Assembly: GCA_946699065.1 (NCBI GenBank) | Contig: CAMPDV010000270.1 | Span: 351,741-415,740, forward strand | Reading direction: 5' to 3' | DNA: 64,000 nucleotides | Origin: Loxodes magnus | Taxonomy: Eukaryota > Ciliophora > Karyorelictea > Loxodida > Loxodidae | Part shown: positions 23,861-35,814 of the stretch, piece by piece | Position numbering within the stretch: the first letter of the stretch is position 1 | How the letters are laid out: each line of letters starts with the position of its first letter | Made by a program: the position numbers and the translations under genes | Notes under the pieces: generated by a model | Told to the model about the DNA's origin: nothing | Databases searched by the model: none | The model's input: the letters and a program-made list of their open reading frames with translations, nothing else

Positions 23861-25645
23861 CTGAAAAGAAATTTTAAAATAAGAAGAACTATTTTGATCA
23901 ATTATTAATAGCAATAATTTTGAATTATCCTAATGAAATGTTAAAAGTAAATATATCTGGTATTTTAATTTCTTATAGCAAATGACAAAAATAAACTCAA
24001 TAAATTAGTGGATTTCATTTAAAATATTTTATTAATGTACTCTAGTAGTTTATAATCTCTAATGAGAAAAAAAAGATAATTAGATAAAATAATTAAAATT
24101 TAACTTTCTAAATACTAAAATACTAATTAACTTTTTTCTATATCTTTTAGAAATCATTTAATTTCATTAGTTAAAATATCCAAATTATAACTTTTAAAAT
24201 AGTTTCTTTATTATTTTTGTGATTATTCTTCTCAATCTAAATTTAATAAATCTTGAATCTTAATTTAGTAACAAAACATTTAAACATCAAACTTTATTAA
24301 AATTGAGTAGATTTAACATAAATAATAGAATAGTTTCTATAAAAGGAAATTATAATTAAATATTATTTTTAAAACATTTTTATGAAAACTAACTCACTTT
24401 TTTAAATAAAATAAATGTTTTAAAAGAAGAAAATTAAAGTGTGCTTACTCAGTTTAGTATATAATCCCAATGATAATTCATTTATTAGATTTTTTCAGAT
24501 TAAAGATTAAGATATTATTCGAATTTTGATTATAAACATCATTAACGATTAACTTATATTTTTCACTTCACTTAATTAAAATTTCCAGATTTAGAGGATT
24601 TAAGAGAATTCTTAATTTTTAGAATTTGGGAATTTATTTAATTAAAAAAAATTATTTATGATTAAAGCAATATAACTGAAATTTCACAAATTTCAATATT
24701 GCTAAAATAGTAAAGAATATTAGATATCTTCATCGGGATTTAGTAATAAAAATTTTAATTTTAGATAGCAAACAAAATCAGCAAAATTTAAATAAATAAA
24801 AAAGCTATTTAACTATAAATTTGCTAGATAGGATTAATCTTTTCTGATAAGAAAAATCATTAAGTATAGCAAAATTAGCTTTTAATTAAATATATAGAAA
24901 TTATATGATAATTTATAAAAATTGAAATTTTTATTGTTTATTATTGGTAATTTTAATAATTCTTAATTTTTAAAACTTTGTTTTATCGCTAAATTTTAAG
25001 AGACTAATATATTTTTTATTTGATAAATTTTATTAATTAAATAAATATTTTTATATTAATATGTAATATTATAAAAACATTTCTAAATAAAGTACTTAAG
25101 TTCAAAATTTTATTATATAAATAAAATTTTAACTCATTTTTGTATATCTAAAAAAATAATTGGAACCAGAGAAGTCTCGCTTTGGTACTATCATTTTCTA
25201 TAACATTCTTATTTTTATTATTTATAGTAAAAAAATTAAATTAATTATTTCTTATTTAGTCACTAAAGCAACTAAGAAGTTTCAAAACTATACGTTTTTA
25301 TTAAATTTATAAAAGAGGCTATTTTATATTTACCTTATTGGGAATATAAATGTGCTACTTTATTAGATTTTATTACTCAAACTTTTAAGAAAGATGATAT
25401 TATATGTTATAATACAAGATTTTAAAGTAGATTTTAAATTCTTTATTAAATAAATTTAAGAGATATTTTATGGATTCTAATTATGAGTAGAATGAATGAA
25501 AATAAATAAATTTAAGAAGAGAAAAATAAAATAAAAGCGATAGAATTATTATAAAAATGAATAATAAAACAGGAAAAAGAATTTGAAAAAGCGTTTTAAA
25601 AGAGTTATAAGAGATTATCTCAACTTAAGCGTGTAAAAAGAGAAG
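23861..25645 (-). repeat. Right arm of the long diverged inverted repeat
   Basis: Inverted partner of 15712-18250; see that entry for the landmarks. The arm-to-arm spacer is about 5.6 kb. The right end near 25645 lies inside a coding-like stretch that continues only on this side. It lacks the ~770-nt segment found in the left arm. Confidence 0.75.
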
Positions 25646-26110
25646 ATGGATGTTTAGAATACTTGAAGATGTGACTTTATCTTCAGATTAAGCTTGAAGT
25701 TTTAAGAATCAATGTAAAAAGTATAATTAAGGCAACATTTTCTTGGTAAAAACGGAAACTAAAAGAACGTAAGTATAACTTAAAATATATGAGAAGACAC
25801 AAGTAGAGCAGAGATTGGAATATGTAAGTAACAACTGAACTTTTTCATCGAAAGAGAGATGATTTGAATACTTGAAGATGTGAATTAATTTATAAGCTTA
25901 AGAGAGATTTTTTAAGTTGATCAGAAATTAAGCAAACTAAGAAAATTTGGATTTGTTCGATTAAATACAGAACCTTTGGAATACTATAAGATGTGACTTT
26001 AAAACAAAGTTTAAGAGAGAAGTTCAAAATAAAAAAAAGCTAAAATTAGCGATATTGAATTCATTATATGAAAACAGAAACTAAAAGGCTTGAAGGATAG
26101 ACTTTAGCCA
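25470..26110 (+). CDS. Coiled-coil-like hypothetical protein relic with internal repeats
   Basis: From 'atggattctaattatgagtag' two frames give long Lys/Glu/Arg-rich text (EKEFEKAFQKSYKRLSQLKR). Three DNA repeats encode [LF]EY[LY]KMW, at 25654, 25863 and 25976. Their spacings (209 and 113 nt) are not multiples of three, so a single intact frame would need frameshifts. The first ~170 nt lie in the inverted-repeat arm and recur on the minus strand near 15.7-15.9 kb. Function unknown; probably a decayed gene. Confidence 0.25.
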
Positions 26111-29100
26111 TAAGAAATTTATAAAAATTTGTACATTCTCATTTCCCCTTTCACAATCTTATATGGATAATTAGGATTTTAGAATTAGAGTTTTAAAAAA
26201 AATAGTTGTAATTTGGGCTTTTTATAATCAAATACTATCAATGTTTGAAATATTTTGATATTTAACACAAAAAATTTCCTATTCTCACTACACTCTTCAT
26301 ATTTTTAATTGGATAATTACAAAATTTGTACATTAATTGTAAACATAGTAAGTTTTAATTAGGACATCCCTAATTAAAATAATCAAATCACACAAAAAAA
26401 TTGTTATATCTTATGAAGAGCCTCCATTTTTCATCACATCCATCTCAATTTTATATTAAGCTATTGTATATAACTTTTTTGAATTTAAAATATTTTTAGT
26501 TTTGAGACTAACAACTTCAATTAACTTTAAATATAAATAACGAGAATGAAAAGTAAATACTAAAGGAAAAGGGATAAAAGCTTTAAAGAGTTTAATTAAT
26601 TTATGAAAATAGTTAAAATAAAATTTTGTGTATAATATTGATAAATTAAAGATAATTAAATAAAAAATTTAAAACAAATACAGTCAAGTAGTATTATTTT
26701 TAATTAATGAAAAGAATTAAGGAAAATGCTCTAGAAATTTTCATAACCAAATAAAAATTAAAAATTAAATGCTTGACTTTTTTCGAGGAAATTCAACTTT
26801 TTTCCCACCAACTTCTAGATTGCTTTAGAGTCTAAATATAAAAGGTTAAATATCTATATAACTTCTCCTGCTATGCATATATTTTTTCACCTAGATAATA
26901 ATTGATATTTTTCATCTTGTATATTTTTCCAAATTTGTTGCAATATAATCTTTCTCTTTCTCTTTCTTTTTTATTTTTAGTTGTTATTTTATCTTCTTTT
27001 TATTCTCCAACTACTTCTAGTTATTTCAGTATTCTTATGTAAAGTTTTGAAATTTCTAGTATAATTTTCCATAGATACATTCAAGAATTAAAATAATGGC
27101 ATCTTTTTGCTTCTCGTTTAGGCTTAAATCTTGAATTCTTTTTTCCTTTGATCATCATTGGGTCATTTCCTCATTCTTGTAGGCTCATTTAACGCTGCAA
27201 TTTTAGCCTTTCTAGGTTGTCGTTAACTCATACCTTTTAAGAGCTACGAAAAATCCTGATTTGAATCTAGCATTTTTTTCCTAAATAGTCCTAAACAAAA
27301 ATAATAATAAATATACAGAAGTTAAAATATAAAATATTTAATAATCACAAATACCTTGAAAATGAAAAATTAATTTGAAAGAAGCTATCAAGTTTTTAGC
27401 TGATTATATCTAAACCATTTCTTTTATATTATCTACATTTAGAATAATACTAGCTTCCAAGTATTTTTAAAGCATAATTACTTTAGTTTTATATTTTGAA
27501 AATTTTTAAAGAAAGTCTTATTCATAATGATAATATATAGAATTAATATTTTTAGTATTGATTATTTTGATGATTTTAAACATTATAATACATTATTTAC
27601 CTATAGTATTAAATGATTTGATTGCTCATTAATTTTAATCCGACTATCATTTCTTAGATTTTATAATTTTCAAATGTCTATTGATGCTTAAAGTTTCTTT
27701 CAAAAATCATTTTATGATATTGCTAGCATATTAATGTTTTTCTATATTAAAGGAAAATTATATAGTCTGACAGTTCTCTTTTTGTAATAATTATATACAG
27801 CTTGTTAAATTTAATATAATTGCTTAATATTAACGATATTTAAATATCAATGTAAATTAGCTCTATTACAGATATTGTACACTTAGAACCAACATTCTAG
27901 TAATAAAGTTACTACTAGTCTCCTTCCAAGTTTGCAGTTTTGGTTGAGTTCTGCTCCTCAACAAACTGTGGTATATTTAAAAAAATTTGATTAATCTGAC
28001 TTCTAAATATTTTTGATATATAACATAGTTTAAAAGTTTTTATTTATAGGTATTAAAATGAATTCTCATAAAATATCGGAATGGCACGAAAATTTGGAAT
28101 AGGAATAAATAAATAAAAAATTAAAGAGAAATTTTATTTAATATGAAGTAAGACACTTAAGAGAATGCTGTGAGCTAAAATCATTAAATATTAATAATAA
28201 AAGCAACCTATTAATGATTAAAACAAAGTTAGCTTTTCCGAAAAGAAGACCTAAACATATTTTATCTTTTGTAAGTAAATAATCAGGAATTTATCAAATT
28301 CTACTTCATAATGATAGAATGATCCTTTATTGAAGAATCAATAAGTAACGTATTTAAAAACTCTTGACGATCAGAAATTTAATTTGCTAATTTTTTGTAA
28401 TATAATCTAAGATTATTTATAAAATATGTGATTTAAGCAAGGTTACTATTTATGCAATATAATTTGAAATTAAATATTCGAATACGAAAATATTCGATAA
28501 TACAAAACAATAAATTTAATGATTATTTTTAAAGCATTCTGAATTATATAATTTTAGCCTAATAGAAAAGAGTTTATCATCATAATATTTTAACTTCACT
28601 TAACTCGAAAATTAGAAATAGATTCTACACTATATTTTAATAAAAAATAGGAAGCTGTAAAATGAATTTGAATTATGAAGTGAAATTCTTACAACTAAGA
28701 GCTAAAAATAAAGCAATTTAAATGTAATTGGAAAGAAAAAAGTTAAATATCGTAAATAATAATAAAATATTTAACCTTTGAATACAAATTTTTAATAAGT
28801 TTGATTTAAGAAAAAAAGCAAATAAAAAAATAAAATTTATATATTTTTAAATTTAGAGTAATAGTAAGTTTTAATATTCAAAAAAAGTTAGAAAAGAAAG
28901 ATTTTACTCTTATATTTTATATAAGAATATAATATGCCTAATTGTTTTTCTTAAAGTGTTGAAAAAATTTATAAAAAATACAATTTAGATAAGTATAATG
29001 AAATAATTTAATAATTTCCTTATAGCTTTCATATAAATTTAGCAATTAACTTAAACATAAATATATAAACATTTCAGATTGTGATAGAATTAATATATTC

Positions 29101-31250
29101 AATAAATCTATTATTTAAATTACTAAGAGATATAGAAGATCTAATTAAGATAAACATTAAATTTCAAAGAATTTAATTGGTAAACAATTTTTAGCTAAAA
29201 ATTGTAAATTTATTTTTATTTCTTATTTGAAATAAAATATGTCACAAACTATCTAGTTTAGAAAGTGAAATCCATTTATCTCTTAATTTATATTTATTTA
29301 TTTATAAATCTTAAGGCAAAAAGAATAGACATAAAGAAAAAAGACATAAATTTAATAATTTAATGCTTATAAATAAAATAATACATTTTTTTAAAAGTAT
29401 TAAAAAATCATAGTTTTCAATTAATTTTAAATTATTTTTCCTATTGGTTATTAGAAATCTTAATATAATCTAAAAATCCAATTATTTATTATTTTATTTT
29501 ACTTTTTATTTAAATTAGGATATTTGTATATTTCCTTTCATAACGTGAATTTTAATGTCAAGCTAGAATTTTTCAAACTGCAATTCGAAATTACGACTGT
29601 TTTTATTAGTATGAACTTATTTTCGATATTCGTTTCTATTCTATTCCCGTAATTTAATCTTAAGTAAAATCACTTAGGAAATTGTTAATAGTAAATTTTC
29701 ATACATTGAATTATTTGTCTTATTTTTGAACTATTTCAGTCTCGGTTGTAGAGTTTTGTTGGTGTTTGCTTGCATACTTTGGAGGAGTTAATATAAATTT
29801 TTACGTTTAAGTCGTTCCTAAATTATTAATTTTCTTTTCTTTTAAGTCAGTTGAAGATTTTAAGAATTTGAGATAGTTGAAGCTAAGACGCGAACTTCAA
29901 ACTAGATGTTTCCAGCTTTCTCCTATTTTAAGTAAGTATTTAAAAAAATTCCCTTAAAACCTTTTACCATTTTACATAGTAAATTTAGAAATAAAATTCT
30001 CTTTTTGAATATATTTAATTAAACTTTTGGTAGAAGAAACTAAATTCTTATCTTTATTTATTTTACTTTTATAATAATAATAATAAAATATAAGAGTTTC
30101 AATATTTGAAATATTGAGAAATAATTGCATAATTATTGGCAAATAGCTATACAAATTATGTAAAATTAAAAAATTTCTACATTTTCAATCATGGCTCTCT
30201 TTCGCTCTCATCTTAAATAGCTTATTAAATCTATTTATGGGTTTCTTTTAATAGGATTTATTTATTCTTCACTCAAATCTTTAAAAATGTTTAATCTTCT
30301 TTTTTAATTTTATTTATTCGATTTTTGATTCGCTTATAAAAATTTAATTTCCTATCATTTTCTTTTTTAAGTCTTAAAATAGTTTATTTACAATTCAAGA
30401 TTTAATTATCATCTTTTTTAATTTTTTAACTTTAAAATTTTTATTGAAATTATTTCTTACTGTCTTATCATTTTTCGAATACCTTAATGTTTATGTGGCT
30501 AATTAATTAAAATTAAAAGAACTAAAATTGAGTAAAGTCTGATGCAACTTAAAAGTGATTCCAAGCCTTGTAATTATAAATTTGGAGTATCTGAGCCGGA
30601 TAAAAATGAATTTTCATTTTGAGTTCTCATTTATTGTCTTATCTCTGTTGCTTGCGGGAATATTAAGTTTTAAATAATGCTTTAAGCATTTTAAGTACTT
30701 AATAAAAGTTAATTTTTTATTATATTGGCAAAAGTTGAGATTGAAGTAAAATCCCAACAAATTAAAAGACTAAGTTTGCTCAAGTCGGTATTTCATAGAA
30801 GAAATTGATCAATATGAAAAATTGAGTTAGTACTAGAAATTAACTAATAGCACTTAAACTTTTTGACTATGGGCAAACAAAACAAAGGTAACATATCATT
30901 AATAGATTATGTTATGTTATAAATAAAATTGAAAATAATACATTTCTTTTTGAATGAACTAAGTATCCAACTTATCAAGAATTTATCTCTAAAAATTAAA
31001 TTTTATATTGGATATTAAGATTATTCAATCGATTACTAGAGTATTGATTCCTATTTTCATAATAAACTAGAAATATTCAACGTATAGGTCTGAATAATTA
31101 ATAATTTAGTGAATCATTTTTTACTAAAATAACAAATTTTGCACTTTTTCGTCATAATAGCAGTAAACTCAGTAACTATTTTTTAATTATGAATTTGATA
31201 TTGTATTAGCATAAAAATAAAAAAATCATCCTAAATAAATAAATAAATTT
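26111..31250. other. Mostly featureless AT-rich stretch
   Basis: One minus-strand patch at about 27000-27290 has coding-like text (IQDLSLNEKQKDAIILILE) with no identified family. A strong hairpin at 27935-27968 is listed separately. The short minus open frame at 29972-30154 is low complexity. Nothing else was recognised. Confidence 0.35.
27935..27968. other. GC-rich hairpin
   Basis: CAGTTTTGGTTGAG pairs with CTCAACAAACTG around a loop ttctgctc: about 12 base pairs with one bulge. It is isolated in AT-rich DNA. No tail, gene or partner copy was found, so its role (terminator, small RNA, element end) is open. Confidence 0.4.
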
Positions 31251-31292
31251 GATTATAGAGCGCGTAGCACTCTTGTTGGTGCGCAGCTCTTT
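31251..31292 (-). repeat. Terminal hairpin copy 3 (minus orientation)
   Basis: On the minus strand: GAGC-T-GCG-CACC-aacaa-GAGTG-CTA-CGC-GCTC, then tataatc and an AAATTTATTTATTTA-type tail nearly identical to the one at 42.2 kb. Confidence 0.75.
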
Positions 31293-31449
31293 AAAAAAAA
31301 TGTTTCATACTGACAAGAATGTTTGCTACTGATAAAATTATCAGATACTGATAAACCTTGTTCAATACTGGTATAATTATTCAGTGCTGATAAAAATGTT
31401 CAATAATGATATAATTTTAGAATACTCGTAATCTTTAGTACTTGCTGGA

Positions 31450-31720
31450 GGTCTAAGGACATGGCAGGATTGTGTCTCATTGCATCACCAAAGCAGAGGA
31501 CGACATGTGTCAATTATGGGTACTTAAATTCCCCACCTCTGATGAAGCTCGCAATATTATTTCTTTTTAGTTCCAGAATTAAAAATAAATGAAGCCAAAC
31601 CAAGCCAGTGTCGAAGGTCTAAGAATCTTATGTCTCGAGGTCAAACCAAAGCAGAGGAAGACATAAAGTCGATTATGGGTACTTAACTTCCCCAACCTCT
31701 GATGAAGATGACCTTGTTGT
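31450..31720 (+). repeat. Tandem pair of ~166-nt structured repeats
   Basis: Two units begin ggtctaag at 31450 and 31616. Each has a core (31494-31541 and 31652-31701) with CAGAGG pairing to CCTCTG, enclosing a GAC...GTC hairpin, 'attat', a GGG...CCC hairpin with loop tacttaa, and then CTGATGA just after. The first inner stem differs in sequence (GACATGTGTC against GACATAAAGTC) but pairs in both. They are clearly less AT-rich than the surroundings. Structure is inferred by eye; identity unknown. Confidence 0.55.
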
Positions 31721-32699
31721 TCACCTTCGAACAACTATGACGGTTTTAAAAAATAATCCTAATAAGAAGTGCATTTAATAATTCTTTACTTATAAAAGTA
31801 ATTTACTAAAATTTTGTTGCTAAAAATGACCAATTAAAATGTTCTGAATTTTAGAGTAATAATTAATCGTTTTCATTAAAAAAATTAAATAAGATATATG
31901 CTTTTATCAGTTTTTTAGATTTTTAAAATACCAAATTTTTTAATTTCAAAAATATTTAACTTTTACTAACTTTAAAAAAAATATGCTGATTTCCAATGAA
32001 AAATATAATAGTTTTTATTTTTTATTAGAAGTTAATAAAAGCATTAATAAAAATGTTAGGGATAAATTTTAACATGAATTTAAAATAAAAGCAAAAAAAG
32101 TGAAAAAAGACAAGAAAAAACAAAAAAAGTTATATAAATGAATACTGTAAAAAAATTAAATGAAAATTTAGCAGATAAGAATATCTAATAACTAAGATAA
32201 ATTTATAACTATATTTTGTTTTTTAATTATAATTTAAAATCAAAAAAAATTTTCTTGAATCTTAGTGCGCTTTTTATGAATATAAAAGTTATTAAATTTC
32301 GCATTATAAAAATAGAATCAATTTATAATAAGAAAAAATAAACTAAATACCAAAATCTGAAAATAAGAATTTATTAAATTAAAAAAATATAAATTTAAAT
32401 GAAAGTTATTTTACTATAGTAAATATTTTAGGGTAAATATTATATAATAATAAAATAAATGAAAACTATCCTTAAGAGCTTTATATAAAGGGCTCAGTTT
32501 ATTTCAACGAATTATATAGACTAAAATAGATAATTTGATCGCTAGTTTAACTCTTCAAATATTAATTCTATATATCATTTAAAATTAATTTTTAAATTTT
32601 AGAGTATTATAAATAAAATTAGAAAGAAATACTAAAGTTATTTTACCTTTATAAGGTATTAGTTACTAAAATTTTAGCTTTTAATTTACTTAATAATTT
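31721..32699. other. AT-rich interior of the hairpin-bounded unit
   Basis: A-rich sequence with no RT, endonuclease or other motif recognised. Confidence 0.4.
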
Positions 32700-33150
32700 A
32701 CTATTTTATAGGTCATTTTGTCGAAAAGAAAAAGAAAATAAAATTGAAAAATCGTAAAAAAGATGGAAAAAAAATTTATGATGGAAAATTGATAAAAAAG
32801 AGCAGTTTAGATGATAATGATATGTGTTATAAGAGATTGGATATTAAGGTTTCTTTGAAAAATTATGTACGAAAGTAAGAAAAAGGTAAAATATTAAGTA
32901 AGTTTAAGAGGTTTTTGAAAAATAGTGATATCTTAAAAGAGGTGATTTTTATTACTTTTTTGTAAGAGGTGATATAGAAATTAATAGTTGTTTAAAATAG
33001 TAGGGTAAAGATGTGAATATTAGAGTAGAAAAGGAGTAAAGGAATAATAAAAAAAAAATATATATGAAGCAAGAAGTAAAGTGTAAATGAAAAGATGATA
33101 ATTCAATTTTTTTAAAATCGTCGAAAAGCCAATTATTCAAATCTTTAAGT
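32700..33150 (+). other. Coding-like segment, unidentified
   Basis: One plus-strand frame has G-ending codons and charged text (YDGKLIKKSSLDDNDMCYKR, then LDIKVSLKNYVRK). It lies opposite in strand to ORF1. No start, end or family is visible. Confidence 0.2.
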
Positions 33151-33416
33151 TTTTATATTTTTCCTTAAGTTTCTAGTTTTAAATTTTTCTTTATATTTTT
33201 AGATATTATAATAAAGAAATTTTAATAAATTTGAGATTTTAAAATTCTTAAATTTCTATACAGCAATATTTATAACTCATTTTTGTTAACTTTAATATTA
33301 ATTTACGATAAGCTGAATTTATTTAAGTGATAAAGCGCTATCATTTTTCTTATAGGAAATAATAGATTCTAAAAATAACTTTTTTAATAATTTAATAATT
33401 TTATTTAAATTGTTTT

Positions 33417-33437
33417 GTGGCGCCAATTAGTCACCAC
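33417..33437. other. Hairpin at the end of minus-strand ORF1
   Basis: GTGG at 33417-33420 pairs with CCAC at 33434-33437 around a loop that contains the ORF1 stop. Same position and stem as the GTGG/CCAC hairpins after the ORF1 copies at 4.7 and 36.5 kb. Confidence 0.4.
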
Positions 33438-34102
33438 TAAAAAGAAGTTTTAAAGTTATCTTTATCTTGCTTGTTTCTACTTCTAGGATTGTTGAGTCTT
33501 GCTCCTCTGATCTTTCATCTCCCACTATATTTTATTTTAACTCTATCTCCAAATTCTTCCAGTTCAAGGTTACTTTTCAATCTGTAGACTTCTCCATTTG
33601 TTCTACATCAGATCTGGTTCTTGCTCTTTCTTATTCTTTGCTAGACTTGTTTTTTCCATGTAATTTCTTTTACTTTACGAAACTCACCGCAGTTCTTCCA
33701 TTTGTGCCATTTACTTTTACAATAGTAGCACAGTTTCACAATCCGAGGTTTTTGATTAGTTTTCATCTTAACTTAAGGATTCTTCTCGATTTCCATCTTA
33801 TCAGATAGAATTTACTCCAATGGAATTTGCTAACTTTGGAAGCTTTTCTGACTTTGTAAGATATTTTCGATCTGCTAGCTCTAGTCTTGAATCTTTTGCA
33901 CTTAGGAGTTTGTTTAACTAAATTACTCTCGTTAGTAATTCCAAAGAGCGTCGAGTTCCCTCTCCTAATTGGCCATTCTAAGATCAAGTGTATCTTAACC
34001 TCCATGAGAGATCAGCTTTGTCAACTTCGTGTTCTCCTTGCGAAGCTTTTTAACCTCTTCCTGGAGGTTTAGTACTACTTTTATGAGCTATTCCATGCTC
34101 AT
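33431..34102 (-). CDS. LINE-type ORF1, coiled coil plus CCHC zinc knuckle
   Basis: Under the ciliate code, ATG at 34102 opens a 223-residue frame ending at TGA 33433-33431; the frame is also open further upstream to about 34210. Residues ~2-35 form a clear coiled coil (LIKVVLNLQEEVKKLRKENT). A Gln-rich middle has the signature DKMEIEKNP, like DRMDIEQEQ in the 4.0-kb copy. The zinc knuckle CYYCKSKWHKWKNC at 33730-33689 fits C-x2-C-x4-H-x4-C exactly. It probably binds the element's RNA. GC content is higher than the surroundings and there is no internal frameshift, suggesting a younger copy. No ORF2 follows. Confidence 0.7.
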
Positions 34103-34432
34103 CTGGCCAGAAAGGATTAAATTAAGAGACCTCCTGGTGGAGAGCAGACTTCATCTGCTTCCTCAGTTTTTCACTTGAGGTTGGGGTTTCCGTATGGGCT
34201 GTCTTTAAGGTTATCTTTTGTTTATCTTGTTAAGTTTCAGGTTTTTATTAAGAAGAAAGAGAAGAGATAGTTTCCTGCTTCCTCTCTTCCTTTTTGGCTT
34301 AGGAAGAGGTGGTATAGAAGCCTTTCCTGAAACTTTATTCCATTTTTTCTTGCTTTATATAAATAACTTTTTTATAATTCTTTATTACGAGAGAGTAAAA
34401 AACTATTGATGAAAAATAGTTTAAATTATTAA

Positions 34433-34473
34433 AAAGAGCTGCACGCCATTGAGGTGCTACGTGCTCTATAATC
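34433..34473 (+). repeat. Terminal hairpin copy 4 (plus orientation)
   Basis: GAGCTGCACGCC-attga-GGTGCTACGTGCTC, ending tataatc. GCACG/CGTGC gives an alternative lower stem, so pairing is kept although the sequence differs from the other copies. It lies 330 nt upstream of the minus-strand ORF1 start and faces outward. Confidence 0.7.
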
Positions 34474-35814
34474 TAGTTTTATTAATGTAAATTCTGAAAA
34501 ATAAAAAATAGACCGAAATTTATTGGAGTCTTAAACTGTTTTCTATTTTATTTTTGTTTCAACATATTTAAAAAAGCTACATTAAATATTTTGTTAAAAG
34601 ATAATTATTAATTTTTTATTACTTGTTGTGGATTAAATATGTATTGCTAAATTCTTTTATTTCGGCATTTTAATTTTTTATTCTTTAGATATTATATAAT
34701 TATTTTATGCTGATATTACCATGCTTTATTAGTCTATGGAGCTTGCATAGTTTCCTAATAAAAATAATTTCGGATTAAATCTTTAAATAACTCAAAGAAA
34801 TATAAGTTGTAAGATGACTTCAAGCTATATTAAGATAAAATTACGAGAAAGAAGCACTAAGGAAGCCAAGACAAATAATTTTTAAGTGCTTCTTAAAAGT
34901 ATTTTTAAGTAAGAAAAAAGGAAAATTTACGAATATTGAATTTAAAATAAAAATAAAAGTTTTTATTTTAAATTTTAAGCTTAAAGTAGTGAGAAAATTT
35001 TCTTGTAATACCAAAAGCTAAATTATCTGTAGGTGAAATTAGTTTAATAAAACTTATTAAAAACAAATTAATTAAAATGGAATTTTTTTAAGATAATTTA
35101 TCTTATAAATAGTAAATTGATGTGATTTCTCTTTTATAGGATCATCATGATATGAACATATTAGATAATTTCGTTAAAATTCAGGATATTATTCCGATTT
35201 TACATTTTAATATTAAATTTCCTTTACTTCTTATGAGTTTTCTTTTTGGTCAAATTTCTATGAACTTGCTAAGTTTTTACTGTAGTAATTACGAATTAAT
35301 TTCTATTTTATTCTTTCTTTAAACCAACATTCATCTTTCATTTTCTATTGAATCTTAAATCTTCTTTTGACATATCTCATGCTTTTTTTCAATGCTTTAA
35401 TAAAACCTATCCATTCTAATTTTTCTATTTATAGTAAATGCTTTATAGAATCAAGTACCTGTGTTTAGACTAGTTATATAATATTTTCTTGATAAGGTAG
35501 TAATTTATTTATATCCAATTTTTCATTTTTTAGTATTCCTTTAAAAAACCCTTTATAATTAGATCTATTTATTTTCGGATATTTTCTTAAAGATTATGTA
35601 TATATAATTCAAATATATAGTTGCCCATACTATTTCTTCCAATTTAAGGTTATTTAATATTGTATAAGTTTCAATTTCATTCCATTATAATAAAAAAAAT
35701 AAGATAATATGATTATATTTTTTTATCCAATCTATTTTATCTAAATTTATAATTCGCTATATAAAAAGAAAAAAATGGGGCATTCCGTTCGCCTTTCAAG
35801 GAGTTAGTTAAAAA
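34474..35814. other. AT-rich stretch with one coding-like patch
   Basis: The minus strand at about 35230-35490 gives charged coiled-coil-like text (LLQIEKLEWIGFIKALKKSM in one frame, RFYQSIEKKHEICQKKIQDS in another). No family recognised. The rest shows nothing. Confidence 0.25.

Larger units (their letters stand above)
31251..34473 (-). mobile_element. 3.2-kb unit bounded by inverted hairpin ends, carrying ORF1
   Basis: The left end GATTATAGAGCGCGTAGCAC... and right end ...GTGCTCTATAATC are inverted copies of the same ~41-bp hairpin. The left flank is an AAAT run as at 42.2 kb; the right flank is less tail-like. The minus strand carries a complete ORF1 near the right end and a hairpin after it. 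No RT or endonuclease was found. A tandem structured repeat lies near the left end, and a plus-strand coding-like stretch at 32.7-33.15 kb. It may be a non-autonomous derivative or nested insertions. Confidence 0.5.

Noticed and set aside
31536..31545. CTGATGA after each structured repeat as a hammerhead ribozyme core or box C of a snoRNA.
   Set aside because: No following stem II plus GAAA was found, and no matching box D; only the short motif fits.
33763..34005. Standard-code 80-residue minus frame MEVKIHLILEWPIRRGN...
   Set aside because: It is a shadow of ORF1: the frame that contains the zinc knuckle and coiled coil is a different one over the same bases.
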